NCBI GenBank assembly: GCA_019192455.1 | Contig: JAHCML010000003.1 | Location: 1,189,848 to 1,253,847 of the forward strand | Direction: 5' to 3' | Length of the DNA: 64,000 nucleotides | Source: Alphaproteobacteria bacterium SS10 | GTDB lineage: Bacteria > Pseudomonadota > Alphaproteobacteria > TMED2 | Part shown: positions 46,649 to 56,411 of the stretch, one piece after another | Position numbering within the stretch: position 1 is the first letter of the stretch | Layout: each line of letters begins with the position of its first letter | Made by a program: the position numbers and the translations under genes | The notes under the pieces: generated by a model | Databases searched by the model: none | Seen by the model: the letters and a program-made list of their open reading frames with translations, nothing else | Told to the model about the DNA's origin: nothing

Positions 46649-47864
46649 GATGCTGAGCGTTGATGCCGCCCGGGAACAAATCCTCGCAAAACTCACCGCC
46701 GTTGATATTGAGCCGGTCTCACTTGCCCAGGCTTCCGGGCGAGTGCTGGCTGAAAGTCCCAGGGCCTTACTGACCCAGCCACCTGCCTCCATGTCCGCGA
46801 TGGATGGCTATGCGGTACGGTCAGACGACGTGATCCCCGGTACGCCCCTGAAACTGGGTGGCGAGGCCAGTGCCGGACACCCATTTGATGGGGAGGTTAA
46901 ACCCGGGCACGCCGTGCGCATCTTTACTGGCGCCGTGGTTCCAAAGGGCGCCGACGCCATCCTGATCCAGGAAGATACGGAACCTGGTGTAGACGGTGAG
47001 GTAGTGCCAACCGCCAACATAGCCGCCGGCCGAAACATTCGGTTGGCTGGCATTGATTTCAGTGAAGGCGATCAACCACTTAAGCCTGGATGCTTATTGA
47101 CAGCCCGACACATTGGTTTGGTCGCCGCAATGAACGTTACCACCATAGCGGCCTACCGGAAGCCGGTTGTCGCCGTGCTCTCAACCGGGGATGAGGTGAA
47201 GTTGCCGGGCAGCAATCTGGGTCCGGGTGATATTGTGAGCTCAAGCGGCCCAGCCCTTCAGGCCATGTTGGAAAGCTGGGGCTGCGAGGTCCGCAACCTC
47301 GGCGTTGCCCGGGACGACCAGGCTGCCTTAACCGCCGCGTTCCAATCTGCCCTGGGTGCCGATCTTCTTCTCACCACTGGCGGTGTCAGTGTTGGCGCCC
47401 ATGATTTGGTGCGCGATGTGCTCGAAGGTGCTGGCGATGGTGAGCTTGCCTTCTGGCGCATCGCCATGCGGCCAGGCAAGCCACTGATGTTCGGCCATGT
47501 GGGTCAGCTACCGGTACTGGGCTTGCCGGGTAACCCGGTTTCCAGCCTCGTCTGCGCCCTACTCTTTGTTTGGCCCGCTGTTCAAAAACTTCGCGGCATG
47601 ACGCCGGAACCGATGCCGTTCTTGCCCGCCATACTCAATGCACCCCTCTCAAAGAATGGGCCGAGAGATCATTATCAACGTGCCTCAATCGAGGTTGATG
47701 AGGCCGGCGGTCTTCATGCGCGTGCCGCGGATAGCCAAGATAGTTCGTTGATGACGGTACTCGCTAACGCCGATGGCCTAATTTTCCAGCCCGCCCATAG
47801 TTCAGCCCTTGAGGCAGGTAGTTCTGTGAAGGTCCTGCGCTTGAAAGATTTTCCTGGTTTTTAG
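46641..47864 (+). CDS. moeA: molybdopterin molybdenumtransferase
   Basis: Inserts molybdate into adenylated molybdopterin. About 407 residues with [70 protein letters not shown] and a C-terminal beta domain. The ATG at 46641 lies inside the moaC end, so the genes are translationally coupled; the frame extends farther but those residues do not fit the family. Confidence 0.96.
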   Translation: MAEMLSVDAAREQILAKLTAVDIEPVSLAQASGRVLAESPRALLTQPPASMSAMDGYAVRSDDVIPGTPLKLGGEASAGHPFDGEVKPGHAVRIFTGAVVPKGADAILIQEDTEPGVDGEVVPTANIAAGRNIRLAGIDFSEGDQPLKPGCLLTARHIGLVAAMNVTTIAAYRKPVVAVLSTGDEVKLPGSNLGPGDIVSSSGPALQAMLESWGCEVRNLGVARDDQAALTAAFQSALGADLLLTTGGVSVGAHDLVRDVLEGAGDGELAFWRIAMRPGKPLMFGHVGQLPVLGLPGNPVSSLVCALLFVWPAVQKLRGMTPEPMPFLPAILNAPLSKNGPRDHYQRASIEVDEAGGLHARAADSQDSSLMTVLANADGLIFQPAHSSALEAGSSVKVLRLKDFPGF

Positions 47865-47880
47865 CCGCGGACAACCGCGT

Positions 47881-48048
47881 TCAACGGGAAAATTTGGCAG
47901 GATCACAGCCTTGGCCAGCCAGGTACTTCACGATAGAGTGGCGATCTTGCAACAAAGCGACGTCGAGTCCTTCGGCGTTGATAGCCAGGCAGATTTTGGG
48001 ACCCTCCCGGCTAGACAGCTTATAAGAACCAATGTAGAACGAATGATG
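47881..48048 (-). pseudogene. short protein-like reading frame without a normal start, overlapping the lexA operator
   Basis: Minus-strand frame open from just after a TAA (48051-48049) to a TGA at 47883-47881, 55 codons. It reads like real protein: SFYIGSYKLSS, then PKICLAINAEGLDVALLQDR, then HSIVKYLAGQGCDPAKF, a beta-beta-alpha-like pattern with codon use like that of neighbours. No ATG, GTG or TTG opens it; only ATT (48033) or CTG (48018) could. The SOS operator of lexA falls inside its first codons. It could be the 3' remnant of a decayed gene, a frame with a rare start, or chance. I recognise no family. Confidence 0.3.
48026..48040. promoter_or_regulatory. SOS box (LexA operator) of lexA
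   Basis: GAACCAATGTAGAAC is an exact match to GAAC-N7-GAAC, the LexA site of alphaproteobacteria, 43 bases before the lexA ATG. It indicates self-repression of lexA, lifted by RecA-driven LexA cleavage. Confidence 0.85.
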
Positions 48049-48083
48049 TTAGTCGTTTGTTCTTAAGACAATGAGTTGGCAGC

Positions 48084-48776
48084 ATGTTGACCCGCAAGCA
48101 AGCTGAATTGCTGAAGTTTATCTGCACACGCATGGATGCGGATGGCGTTGCGCCGTCATTTGATGAAATGAAGGTCGCCATCGGCCTGAAATCTAAATCT
48201 GGCATTCACCGGCTCATTTCAGCGTTGGAAGAGCGCGGCTTTATCCGCCGCCTGCCCCACCGCGCCCGTGCCCTTGAGATTTTACGTCGCCCGGACACCA
48301 TGGCGACGCCTGCCCAGCCCGCACCAGCGGTCCCCACGATTGCCGCATCTACGGCTCCAGCCAATGATCATCCCCAAGGTGCGGGTGATGCGCTCGATGT
48401 TCCCATGATGGGCCGCATTGCCGCCGGGACGCCGATTGAGGCGATCCGCCAGCCAGATAACTTTGTTCAAGTGCCAGAGGCGCTTATTGGCGCCAAAGCA
48501 GCGGATATCTACGCGCTGGAAGTGGCCGGTGACAGCATGATTGAGGCCGGGATCCTCGACGGAGATACCGTCCTCATCGAACGTTGCGACCAGGCTTCCA
48601 ACGGCGTGATCGTTGTCGCCCTCGTCGATGGCGAAGAAGTGACCCTAAAGCGGTTGCGTAAAAATGGCAGCGCTGTCGCCCTGGAGCCCGCCAATCGCGA
48701 CTATGAGATCCAGTTGTTCAATGCAGATCAGGTGCAGGTTCAGGGCCGCCTCATCGGCCTAATGCGCCAATACTGA
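48084..48776 (+). CDS. lexA: LexA repressor
   Basis: SOS-response repressor and self-cleaving protease. 230 residues: N-terminal winged helix ([40 protein letters not shown]), a linker rich in Ala/Pro, the Ala-Gly cleavage site in [10 protein letters not shown], the catalytic Ser in [13 protein letters not shown] and catalytic Lys in VTLKRLRK. An operator of the GAAC-N7-GAAC type is just upstream. comEC converges from the other side with 7 bases between. Confidence 0.97.
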   Translation: MLTRKQAELLKFICTRMDADGVAPSFDEMKVAIGLKSKSGIHRLISALEERGFIRRLPHRARALEILRRPDTMATPAQPAPAVPTIAASTAPANDHPQGAGDALDVPMMGRIAAGTPIEAIRQPDNFVQVPEALIGAKAADIYALEVAGDSMIEAGILDGDTVLIERCDQASNGVIVVALVDGEEVTLKRLRKNGSAVALEPANRDYEIQLFNADQVQVQGRLIGLMRQY

Positions 48777-48783
48777 TTGCGGG

Positions 48784-51096
48784 CTACTGTGGCTGCAGGC
48801 CATGGCCAGACCAGGGTCGGCTACCTAGCTTTTCTGCAATGTTTTCAATTGAATAACGCCCTGTCTTTTCATCCAGAAAGATAGCCAATCCGCCGCTGTC
48901 GCGGAGATCCCAACGGTCTATGACGGTTGAGGCGGCACAGCTTGATCTATGGCTGTGGAACGGCAACAGGATGACCTCAGCACGACCGCAATCCTCTGCC
49001 AACCCGCCTGGCGTTAGGGCAACGCTCAAGCCCTGGGCGACCAGACAGCCATCCCCATCACACTGAAAGCCATCCATGTCTTCGCTGTCGCGCCACGCTT
49101 GAACTTCCGGCCCTGCCAAATGCCGACGCCACTGGTCGGCGGTGAAACGATCCCGTCTGGTTCGGGACAAGAGGAGATAACGCCCCTCCCCAGCCTGGTT
49201 CACATGAACCCCAATAAGATCACCATCCGACCGCGCCAATAGCACCGGATGCGGCTCCCAGGCGCCAAATCCGATGGTAAGCGTGATCACCCCAGCGGCC
49301 AGCCATACCCACGGCAACAACCTAGCAAGGCACATGATTACCCCAATTGCCATGACCCCAAACAACCACGGGGTCAGCGCGGGGGTGTCCAATGCCGCGT
49401 AAGGCAGTGCGGCAATGTCGGCGGCCATAACCAACATCAGGTCAATGCCACTGCCCATAGCCAGCAATGGCCAGTCGGCCACCCCAAATGGCATGGCGAT
49501 CAGAGAAACCAGGCCTAGCGGGATGATCCACATCGAGGCCAAGGGCACCCCGACCAAATTCCCGATCAGACCAAAGGTAGCAGCATGTTGGAAATGCCAG
49601 ATAGCAAAGGGTGCCGTCGCTGCGCTCGCAATGATGGTGGTTAGCATCAAGCCCAATAGAAATCGGGAAACTCTGGTGCGGAGCCGACGGTCGGCACCGG
49701 TGGGTGAGAACAGCCCCCGCCTTTTCAACGCCTGGTAGGTTGCGATCAAGCCAACCACGGCCGCGAATGACATCTGAAAGCTGGGCCCCATGACCAACTC
49801 CGGACGCAGCAGAATGATGATGATGGCGGCCAACCCCACCAGGCGCAGGCTAAACGGGTCACGATCAAGCCAGATCGCCCCAATGCCCATGGCAACCATG
49901 AGAAACGCCCGGATCGTTGGGGTAGGCATACCCGCAATGACCAGATAAACACCTGCGCCAAGAAGGGCAGCTAAAGTACTGATTTTCTTGAGTGGAAGGC
50001 GAAGAACAATCGGCGGGATGGCAGCTAAGGGCGCCCGAATACAGAAGAACAACCAGGCAGCGACGACCCCGAGATGAAGCCCAGAGATGGCGAGCAAATG
50101 CGAAATGCCGGCATCCCTGATGTTCTGCAGCGTTTCCTCACCAATGCCCCCGCGTTGCCCCGTTACCAGCGCGGCGGCAACTGCCCCGGTTTCACCTGGC
50201 AGGACGTCGAAGATCTCGGTGGTGATACTGAACCGAAGGCTAGCGACCTGTTCGTGCCAGCCGAGACCTGACGGCGCCTCAACCAGGATGGTTGGATCGC
50301 CGATGGCAAATCCAACCGCGCCGATCTGCTGGAAGAACAAATCGCGCCTGAAGGCATAGCCGCCGGGATAGCTGGGCCCGGGAGGTGCGCGGAGGATGGC
50401 CCGTATCTCAAGGCCACTTCCGACCTCTGGCACGGTGTAGCTACCCGGCATGCTGATCCGTATTCGTTTAATGCCCTCTAGTTCGGCCAGATCCCGCGCT
50501 GAACCTTGAAACTCTGTGATCTCGAGAACCAGCCTGTGCCGACCATCACGGGGCTCTGCCGATATCAGTTCGGCCCGAACTGTAACCGGTCCCACCTCTT
50601 CCGGGCCTATCAACTGCAGCATTGGTGCCGCAACTGAATGGGTTCTGAGTTGGATCACCGAAAATCCAGCAATAACAATCAGTAAACCGACTAAACTAAG
50701 CCTCAACTTCACCAGCCATGAGGCTTCATCTGGTTGTCCTATGGCAGTGATGCAGATGAGAGTTGCGATGCCGAGCGTGGACCCTGCCCAGACTGGTAGC
50801 TCAATAGGCAGGGCGAAGTAGGCGGCAATGCCGACGATCATCAGGATTGGCACGGAGAGGTACCAATGACCTGCAATGTCATTGGTGTTGGTGAGAAGCC
50901 CAGGTTTCAGCCATTTCCAAAGGCTATGGCCATAGCGGAATAACGTTCGCCCGCTATACATGAGCCGCAGATTTCGCAGCCGATCAACAACTCGACCTAA
51001 ACCGCGCTCCGATGCGCTTGATAGCGGTTCATCTAGTGGCACAGCCCGCCCCGGTGACTGATGTCCAGACGCGCAGAGGTTTGCGACTGACAGCAA
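48784..51096 (-). CDS. comEC: ComEC/Rec2-family DNA-uptake membrane protein
   Basis: Channel-like inner-membrane protein for entry of single-stranded DNA in competent bacteria; many non-competent alphaproteobacteria also carry it. About 770 residues in the longest frame: N-terminal helices and a DUF4131-type soluble region, then the competence domain with ISHLLAISGLHLGVVAAWLF and many membrane helices (about 350-600). The C-terminal metallo-beta-lactamase domain of Bacillus ComEC is absent; a short domain ending near FLDEKTGRYSIENIAEKLG replaces it. The longest frame begins at TTG (51096); an ATG at 50958 is possible, so the start is uncertain. Divergent from gltX. Confidence 0.9.
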   Translation of the reverse strand: MLSVANLCASGHQSPGRAVPLDEPLSSASERGLGRVVDRLRNLRLMYSGRTLFRYGHSLWKWLKPGLLTNTNDIAGHWYLSVPILMIVGIAAYFALPIELPVWAGSTLGIATLICITAIGQPDEASWLVKLRLSLVGLLIVIAGFSVIQLRTHSVAAPMLQLIGPEEVGPVTVRAELISAEPRDGRHRLVLEITEFQGSARDLAELEGIKRIRISMPGSYTVPEVGSGLEIRAILRAPPGPSYPGGYAFRRDLFFQQIGAVGFAIGDPTILVEAPSGLGWHEQVASLRFSITTEIFDVLPGETGAVAAALVTGQRGGIGEETLQNIRDAGISHLLAISGLHLGVVAAWLFFCIRAPLAAIPPIVLRLPLKKISTLAALLGAGVYLVIAGMPTPTIRAFLMVAMGIGAIWLDRDPFSLRLVGLAAIIIILLRPELVMGPSFQMSFAAVVGLIATYQALKRRGLFSPTGADRRLRTRVSRFLLGLMLTTIIASAATAPFAIWHFQHAATFGLIGNLVGVPLASMWIIPLGLVSLIAMPFGVADWPLLAMGSGIDLMLVMAADIAALPYAALDTPALTPWLFGVMAIGVIMCLARLLPWVWLAAGVITLTIGFGAWEPHPVLLARSDGDLIGVHVNQAGEGRYLLLSRTRRDRFTADQWRRHLAGPEVQAWRDSEDMDGFQCDGDGCLVAQGLSVALTPGGLAEDCGRAEVILLPFHSHRSSCAASTVIDRWDLRDSGGLAIFLDEKTGRYSIENIAEKLGSRPWSGHGLQPQ

Positions 51097-51207
51097 TGGA
51101 TCGCCATGCTACATCGCCGGTCTAATCCCGGCGAGGCTTGCATTAAGAAATGCTAATTCTTGCTGTCGCACGGTTTCCGTTCCCGCCGCATTATTAAGTC
51201 CCCGATT

Positions 51208-52626
51208 ATGAGTGTCGTTACCCGCTTTGCCCCTTCCCCAACCGGTTTCCTCCATATTGGTGGGGCCCGTACCGCGCTGTTTAACTGGCTGTTCGCCAAG
51301 CATCACGGTGGTACTTGCCTCTTACGGATTGAGGACACCGACCGTGCCCGGTCCACTAAGGCCGCGATTGGCGCGATTATTGAAGGATTAGAATGGTTTG
51401 GCCTCGATTTTGATGGCGACCCGATCTTCCAATATGCCCGCCGTGACCGCCATGTTGAGGTTGTTGAAGAGCTGTTGGCCAAGGGCGGCGCCTATCGCTG
51501 CTACGCCAGCCAGGAAGAACTCGATGAGATGCGCGCCGCCGCCAAGGCCGCTGGCAAGCCAATGCGCTATGATGGCCGCTGGCGCGATCGTGATGCCTCG
51601 GAAGCGCCAGACGGCGTTGATCCTGTCATCCGACTGAAGGCACCCCTGGATGGCGATACGGTGATCAATGACGCGGTTCAGGGTAAAGTAACCATCGCCA
51701 ACGCCCAACTGGACGATATGGTCCTCCTCCGCTCTGACGGTAGCCCGACCTACATGCTGTCCGTCGTGGTGGATGACCATGATATGGGAATTACCCATGT
51801 TATTCGCGGTGATGACCACCTGACTAACGCATTCCGTCAGCACCAGCTTTACCAGGCAATGGGTTGGGATGTGCCAACCTTCGCCCATATCCCGTTGATC
51901 CACGGCCCCGACGGCGCCAAGCTGTCTAAACGCCATGGTGCCCTTGGCCTGCAGGATTATCGTGAGATGGGCTTCCTGCCGGAAGCGATGCAGAACTATC
52001 TGCTGCGGTTGGGTTGGTCCCATGGCGATGATGAGATCATTAACACCCAGCAAGCCATTGAATGGTTTGATCTTAATGGTGTTGGCCGCGCGCCTTCCCG
52101 CCTCGATGCTGATAAGCTGGCCCATGTGAACAGTGTTTATCTGCGTGATGCAGACCCGGACCGCATTACCGATCTGATCCTCGCTCGCCGGGCAACCGAG
52201 GGTGTTCAGCTCTCCAACACCCAACGCGGTTGGTTGAAGACGCTTTTGCCGATGCTGATCGAGCGGCACAGCAATATCAATGAACTTGCTGATAACATTG
52301 CCTATTTGGAAGCCAATGGCAGTGTGACCCGGGATGAGAAGACGAGCGGCATGCTAACGCCAGAGCAAGATGAGCTGGTGGCCGCCATGGCGCGGAGTCT
52401 GGCTGATTTGTCAGATTTCACCGAAGAGGGCGTCTCAGGCGCCATCAAAACGCTCGCAACGGATCACGGTTTGAAGATGGGTAAAGTGGCCCCCCTGCTC
52501 CGTGCGGCGCTCTGTGGAACCATGCAAGCCCCGTCAATCTTTGCAATTGCAGGGGTTCTAGGCCGGGATGAGTGTCTGGCTCGGATTGGGGATGCCAGGC
52601 AGCAAATTACCGCCTCGGTTACTTAA
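51208..52626 (+). CDS. gltX: glutamyl-tRNA synthetase
   Basis: Charges tRNA with glutamate. 472 residues with class I motifs: RFAPSPTGFLHIGGARTAL at the N-terminus and KLSKRHG in the middle, then the helical anticodon-binding part. I used the ATG at 51208 where the family's usual start MSVVTRFAPSPTG lies; the open frame before it has no family match. Alphaproteobacteria often hold two gltX copies, one of which mischarges tRNA-Gln for GatCAB; which one this is cannot be told here. Confidence 0.96.
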   Translation: MSVVTRFAPSPTGFLHIGGARTALFNWLFAKHHGGTCLLRIEDTDRARSTKAAIGAIIEGLEWFGLDFDGDPIFQYARRDRHVEVVEELLAKGGAYRCYASQEELDEMRAAAKAAGKPMRYDGRWRDRDASEAPDGVDPVIRLKAPLDGDTVINDAVQGKVTIANAQLDDMVLLRSDGSPTYMLSVVVDDHDMGITHVIRGDDHLTNAFRQHQLYQAMGWDVPTFAHIPLIHGPDGAKLSKRHGALGLQDYREMGFLPEAMQNYLLRLGWSHGDDEIINTQQAIEWFDLNGVGRAPSRLDADKLAHVNSVYLRDADPDRITDLILARRATEGVQLSNTQRGWLKTLLPMLIERHSNINELADNIAYLEANGSVTRDEKTSGMLTPEQDELVAAMARSLADLSDFTEEGVSGAIKTLATDHGLKMGKVAPLLRAALCGTMQAPSIFAIAGVLGRDECLARIGDARQQITASVT

Positions 52627-52805
52627 ACACGCTTAGGCTGGCGCTGTGATGTTTTGAGCTTTATGGTGCAGAGCAACATTTCGGTGAACCAACACCGATT
52701 AAGGAATAAGAGGCGTGAAGCCTTCTGGGCGCCTGGTCCTGGGAAAGACCAACGGCGAACCATACCTTAAGAGAGAGACGCCCCGACTTTTGGAAGGATC
52801 CAACG

Positions 52806-54158
52806 ATGAGCCAAGCCGCCGCCAACCCCGAGGCAAATGGCAGCGCCGATGCCGGCCAACCAGCCAAAGACACAACCCGCATAATCAACGGTAACAACGG
52901 GCAAAACTACGACTGCGCGATGCGCCACCCCACCCTGGGGCCGAGCGTGGTCGATATTCGTAAGCTCTATGGTGACATGGACCTGTTCACCTTTGACCCG
53001 GGTTTCACCTCCACAGCCTCCTGTGAGTCCAAAATCACCTTCATCGATGGTGATAAGGGCGTCCTGCTTCATGCCGGTTACCCGATTGAGCAACTGGCCG
53101 ATAACTCAGACTTCTTAGAGGTTTGCTACCTATTGCTCGAAGGTGAACTGCCGAATGCGCAGCAGAAGGCGCAGTTCACCAATGACATCACCTATCACAC
53201 GATGGTGCATGAGCAGATTGGCTACTTCTTCCGTGGTTTCCGCCGTGATGCGCACCCAATGGCCATTATGTGCGGTGTCGTCGGCGCCCTTTCCGCCTTC
53301 TATCACGACAGCCTGGATATCCGTGACGAACAGCAACGGATGATCTCAGCCCACCGGTTGATCGCAAAGATCCCGACCCTGGCGGCGATGACCTACAAAT
53401 ACAGCATGGGTCAGCCCTTCGTGTATCCACGTAATGACATGGATTACTCGGAGAACTTCCTCCACATGATGTTCTCGGTCCCGGCTGAGGAGTACAAGGT
53501 AAACCCTGTTCTGGCCCGTGCCATGAACAAGATCCTGATCCTTCACGCAGATCACGAGCAGAATGCCTCCACCTCCACGGTGCGCTTGGCTGGTTCCTCA
53601 GGTGCCAACCCATTTGCCGTGATTGCAGCGGGTATCGCTTCCCTCTGGGGGCCTGCCCATGGCGGCGCCAATGAGGCCGTGTTGAAGATGCTGCAAGAGA
53701 TCGGCAGCAAAGACCGCATTCCAGAGTTTATCGAGCGTGCGAAGGATAAGGATGATCCATTCCGCCTGATGGGCTTCGGTCACCGCGTCTATAAGAACTT
53801 CGACCCACGCGCCAAGGTGATGCGTGAGTCCTGCCACGAGGTTCTGGACGAACTCGGCATCCGTGATGAGCCGCTGCTTGAGCTTGCTATGGAGCTGGAG
53901 CGGATTGCCCTTGAGGACGAGTATTTCGTCGCTAAGAAGCTCTATCCAAACGTCGATTTCTATTCCGGCATCATCCTCAAGGCCATGGGCATACCGGTCA
54001 GCATGTTTACTGTGCTGTTCGCCGTTGCACGCACCGTCGGCTGGGTTGCCCAGTGGAAAGAGATGATTGAAGATCCAGGCCAACGCATTGGCCGCCCGCG
54101 CCAGCTCTATACGGGCTATGGTGAGCGGGATTACGTTCCGGTTGAAAAGCGCGGCTAA
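52806..54158 (+). CDS. gltA: citrate synthase
   Basis: Condenses oxaloacetate and acetyl-CoA at the entry of the TCA cycle. 450 residues, hexameric Gram-negative type II form: [37 protein letters not shown] (active-site His), [16 protein letters not shown] (His), [17 protein letters not shown] and the catalytic Asp in [10 protein letters not shown]. The ATG has GGAAGGA 7 bases ahead. A 179-base gap separates it from gltX, so it may have its own promoter. The product of the PDH genes in this window feeds this step. Confidence 0.97.
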   Translation: MSQAAANPEANGSADAGQPAKDTTRIINGNNGQNYDCAMRHPTLGPSVVDIRKLYGDMDLFTFDPGFTSTASCESKITFIDGDKGVLLHAGYPIEQLADNSDFLEVCYLLLEGELPNAQQKAQFTNDITYHTMVHEQIGYFFRGFRRDAHPMAIMCGVVGALSAFYHDSLDIRDEQQRMISAHRLIAKIPTLAAMTYKYSMGQPFVYPRNDMDYSENFLHMMFSVPAEEYKVNPVLARAMNKILILHADHEQNASTSTVRLAGSSGANPFAVIAAGIASLWGPAHGGANEAVLKMLQEIGSKDRIPEFIERAKDKDDPFRLMGFGHRVYKNFDPRAKVMRESCHEVLDELGIRDEPLLELAMELERIALEDEYFVAKKLYPNVDFYSGIILKAMGIPVSMFTVLFAVARTVGWVAQWKEMIEDPGQRIGRPRQLYTGYGERDYVPVEKRG

Positions 54159-54171
54159 GCAGGCCCCGCAG

Positions 54172-54213
54172 CCAATGACTGGCTTTATCAACCCAATGAC
54201 TGGCTTTATCAAC
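54172..54213. repeat. two perfect 21-base tandem repeats after gltA
   Basis: Two exact 21-base copies at 54172-54192 and 54193-54213 (core TGACTGGCTTTATC), followed by a partial third copy from 54214. They begin 14 bases after the gltA stop. Origin is probably slippage; a role in mRNA ends is possible but not shown. Confidence 0.75.
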
Positions 54214-54236
54214 CCAAAGACTGAACGACTTGACCT

Positions 54237-54260
54237 GCGGGGGCCAACAAAAGCCCCCGC
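54237..54260. terminator. GC-rich hairpin after gltA (possible terminator)
   Basis: GCGGGGGC / GCCCCCGC: perfect 8-base stem with an 8-base loop (CAACAAAA), 79 bases after the gltA stop and between convergent gltA and lpxB. No U-run follows on either strand, so it may act as a bidirectional or Rho-aided terminator. Confidence 0.45.
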
Positions 54261-54372
54261 CGTTCAACCCCCTCGGCTGATCGCTTGGCCGATCAGCTTT
54301 GAGCAACGCATGCGGGGCAAGGCGATCAACGACAATCGCTCACCCTGGCGCTTCTTACTGCTTCAATGGATG

Positions 54373-55578
54373 TCAAACCGGCTCGGGTTTTGACGCTGCC
54401 AGCTTTAGCAGCGTCTTAGCGGCCATGGTCGCCGGGTCCAACTGACCCGCACCTAGTTTCTCAGCGACCTGTTTGTAGCCGTCCAAGACCGAATCCCGCC
54501 GCTTTTCAAACTTGCACATTGCCTCAAGCTCATCGGCTAACCGATTGGGCGTGCAGTCTTCTTGCAGACATTCAGGGATCAGTGGCCGCTGTAGAATGAT
54601 GTTCGGCAGGGACACATATTGCGTCAGGGCTAGGCGCCGGAAGATAGCGGCTGAGATTGGATTGGCCCGGTAAGCAATGACGCCTGGCAAACCAGTCAGG
54701 GCCAACTCTAGGGCCACGGTGCCGGATGCAGCGAGCCCGGCCTTAGACGCGGCCATGGCCCCATACTTGTCCTCGATACCCTGAACGACCACATGATCAA
54801 CCGGCCAATCTTCAGTATTGGCTCTCACCAGATCGGCCACAGGGCCAACGGTCGGGATAACAGCGGTGAAGGACCCAATTCGTTGTCGGAGGAGACCAAG
54901 CGCCTCCCCAAATACGCCGGACAGCTTTTCAACCTCACCCCTACGGCTTCCGGGCAGGACGGTGATCAGGCGTTGATCGCTTGGAATACCGTGACGTTGG
55001 CGAAACTCGTCGCCATCTGCCGACATGGCGGGTCCAGTCACCAATGGATGGCCGATAAAGCTGGCCGCCATCCCTTCAGCCTCAAAATAGGGTGGCTCAA
55101 ACGGAAACAGGCAAAGCAGATGGTCATAGAGTTTGGCGACTTTAGCCGCTCGTTTAGGCCGCCAGGCCCAAACTGTCGGGGCAACCAGATGCATCTTCGG
55201 CATCGAAAGGTTGCGTAACTTTTTCGCCAATCGGAAGCTATGATCCGGTCCATCAATGGTCAGGAGCAGTGACGGCTTCATCAACCTGATTGCCTGCTCT
55301 GTCTCCTTCAATCGGCGAAGGATGGTGGGGATACGCGGCAGGACCTCTGCCAGGCCAAAGGCAGTGATGTCGGCCATAGGGAAGATAGGCTCAAGCCCCG
55401 CCTCAATCATCTGCTCCCCGCCAATGCCGACATAACGATACCGGCCCGGGGCAAGGTCACTTAGGGCATCAAGGATCGGCGCGCCAAGCGCATCACCGGA
55501 TGGCTCAGCGGCCACAACAAAAATGATGGGGCGGCGATCAGATACCGCCTGGCTCTTTTGAACAGGCGTATCGATCAT
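54373..55578 (-). CDS. lpxB: lipid-A-disaccharide synthase
   Basis: Membrane-associated GT-B glycosyltransferase that joins UDP-diacylglucosamine and lipid X in lipid A synthesis. 401 residues with FVVAAEPSGDALGAPIL, YVGIGGEQM, LTIDGPDHSFRLAKKLR, HLVAPTVWAWRPKRA, LLCLFPFEPPYF, FIGHPLV, LPGSRRGEV and ASGTVALELAL. Start overlaps the lpxI stop by one base. Last gene of the lipid A string. Confidence 0.97.
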   Translation of the reverse strand: MIDTPVQKSQAVSDRRPIIFVVAAEPSGDALGAPILDALSDLAPGRYRYVGIGGEQMIEAGLEPIFPMADITAFGLAEVLPRIPTILRRLKETEQAIRLMKPSLLLTIDGPDHSFRLAKKLRNLSMPKMHLVAPTVWAWRPKRAAKVAKLYDHLLCLFPFEPPYFEAEGMAASFIGHPLVTGPAMSADGDEFRQRHGIPSDQRLITVLPGSRRGEVEKLSGVFGEALGLLRQRIGSFTAVIPTVGPVADLVRANTEDWPVDHVVVQGIEDKYGAMAASKAGLAASGTVALELALTGLPGVIAYRANPISAAIFRRLALTQYVSLPNIILQRPLIPECLQEDCTPNRLADELEAMCKFEKRRDSVLDGYKQVAEKLGAGQLDPATMAAKTLLKLAASKPEPV

Positions 55579-56411
55579 TAGGCTGGCGCCTCAACGCCGA
55601 TCAGGAATAGGCCAGCTGCTTCAACATCGCTTTTGACCGCTTCGGCCTCAACGATTTGGCAGGCACCGGCACTAACGGCAATCCCGCGCAGACCGGCGGC
55701 GATTGCGCCCTTAACCGTCTGCCGTCCAATCGTAGGCAAATCCAAGCGGCGATCTTGCCCTGGCTTAACCAGCTTAACCAGCACCCCGCCCTCACCCTCA
55801 CGGCGGAGATCGCCAGCGCGGGCTAACATGGCATCGGTGCCCTCAATCGCCTCTACCGCCAACACAATGCCCTGCTGAACGATGGCGGCCTGTCCAATGT
55901 CAGCGGCGCCTAAGGCCGTTACGACCTCAATGCCCCGATCGATGTCACTAACAGCCTGTTCATCCGGTGCATTGCCGGCAATCAAACCGGGTCGGGCCAA
56001 AAGGTCAGGAAGGATGTCCGCAATACCAAGTAGCCGAAAGCCCTCAGCCTCGATACCATCGCGAACCATTCCTAATAGGCCATCATCGCCGAGGCCCTTG
56101 AGGCTGGCCTTAGTTAGTACCTTAACGGTCTTCCAATCTGGCTTTAGGTCGCGAAGGCCGGGACGCCTCACCGGGCCGACCAAGACAATGTCGGCCACTG
56201 CCTCCGCACGGAATAGATCAATCATCCGACCACCGGCGCCTAGAGGCATCGGTGTCTGCGGAACATCAGCGGGAAGAAGATCGGGTTCTGCGAACCCTTC
56301 GAGCGCAACGATATGGACGTTGCGGCCTTGGGCTATGGCCTCACGGGCCACCAAGCCCGGCAGCGAACCGCCACCTGCAACGATGCCGAGTTTTCGCGGC
56401 GCTTCCGTCAA
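55578..56411 (-). CDS. lpxI: UDP-2,3-diacylglucosamine pyrophosphatase LpxI
   Basis: Hydrolyses UDP-2,3-diacylglucosamine to lipid X and UMP; the alphaproteobacterial substitute for LpxH. 277 residues with LGIVAGGGSLPGLVAREA at the N-terminus and VLVKLVKPGQDRRLDLPTIG and GIAVSAGACQIV in the DUF1009 domain. Starts with TTG (56411), overlapping the lpxA stop as TTGA. Its place between lpxA and lpxB matches its step in the pathway. Confidence 0.94.
   Translation of the reverse strand: MTEAPRKLGIVAGGGSLPGLVAREAIAQGRNVHIVALEGFAEPDLLPADVPQTPMPLGAGGRMIDLFRAEAVADIVLVGPVRRPGLRDLKPDWKTVKVLTKASLKGLGDDGLLGMVRDGIEAEGFRLLGIADILPDLLARPGLIAGNAPDEQAVSDIDRGIEVVTALGAADIGQAAIVQQGIVLAVEAIEGTDAMLARAGDLRREGEGGVLVKLVKPGQDRRLDLPTIGRQTVKGAIAAGLRGIAVSAGACQIVEAEAVKSDVEAAGLFLIGVEAPA

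Noticed and set aside
51388-52269. Long (293-codon) open frame antisense to gltX
   Set aside because: The plus strand encodes clear glutamyl-tRNA synthetase motifs; the antisense frame has no recognisable features and is a codon-bias shadow.
53598-54212. 204-codon frame antisense to gltA that also covers the 21-base repeats
   Set aside because: Shadow of the conserved citrate synthase gene; its start consists of the tandem repeat.
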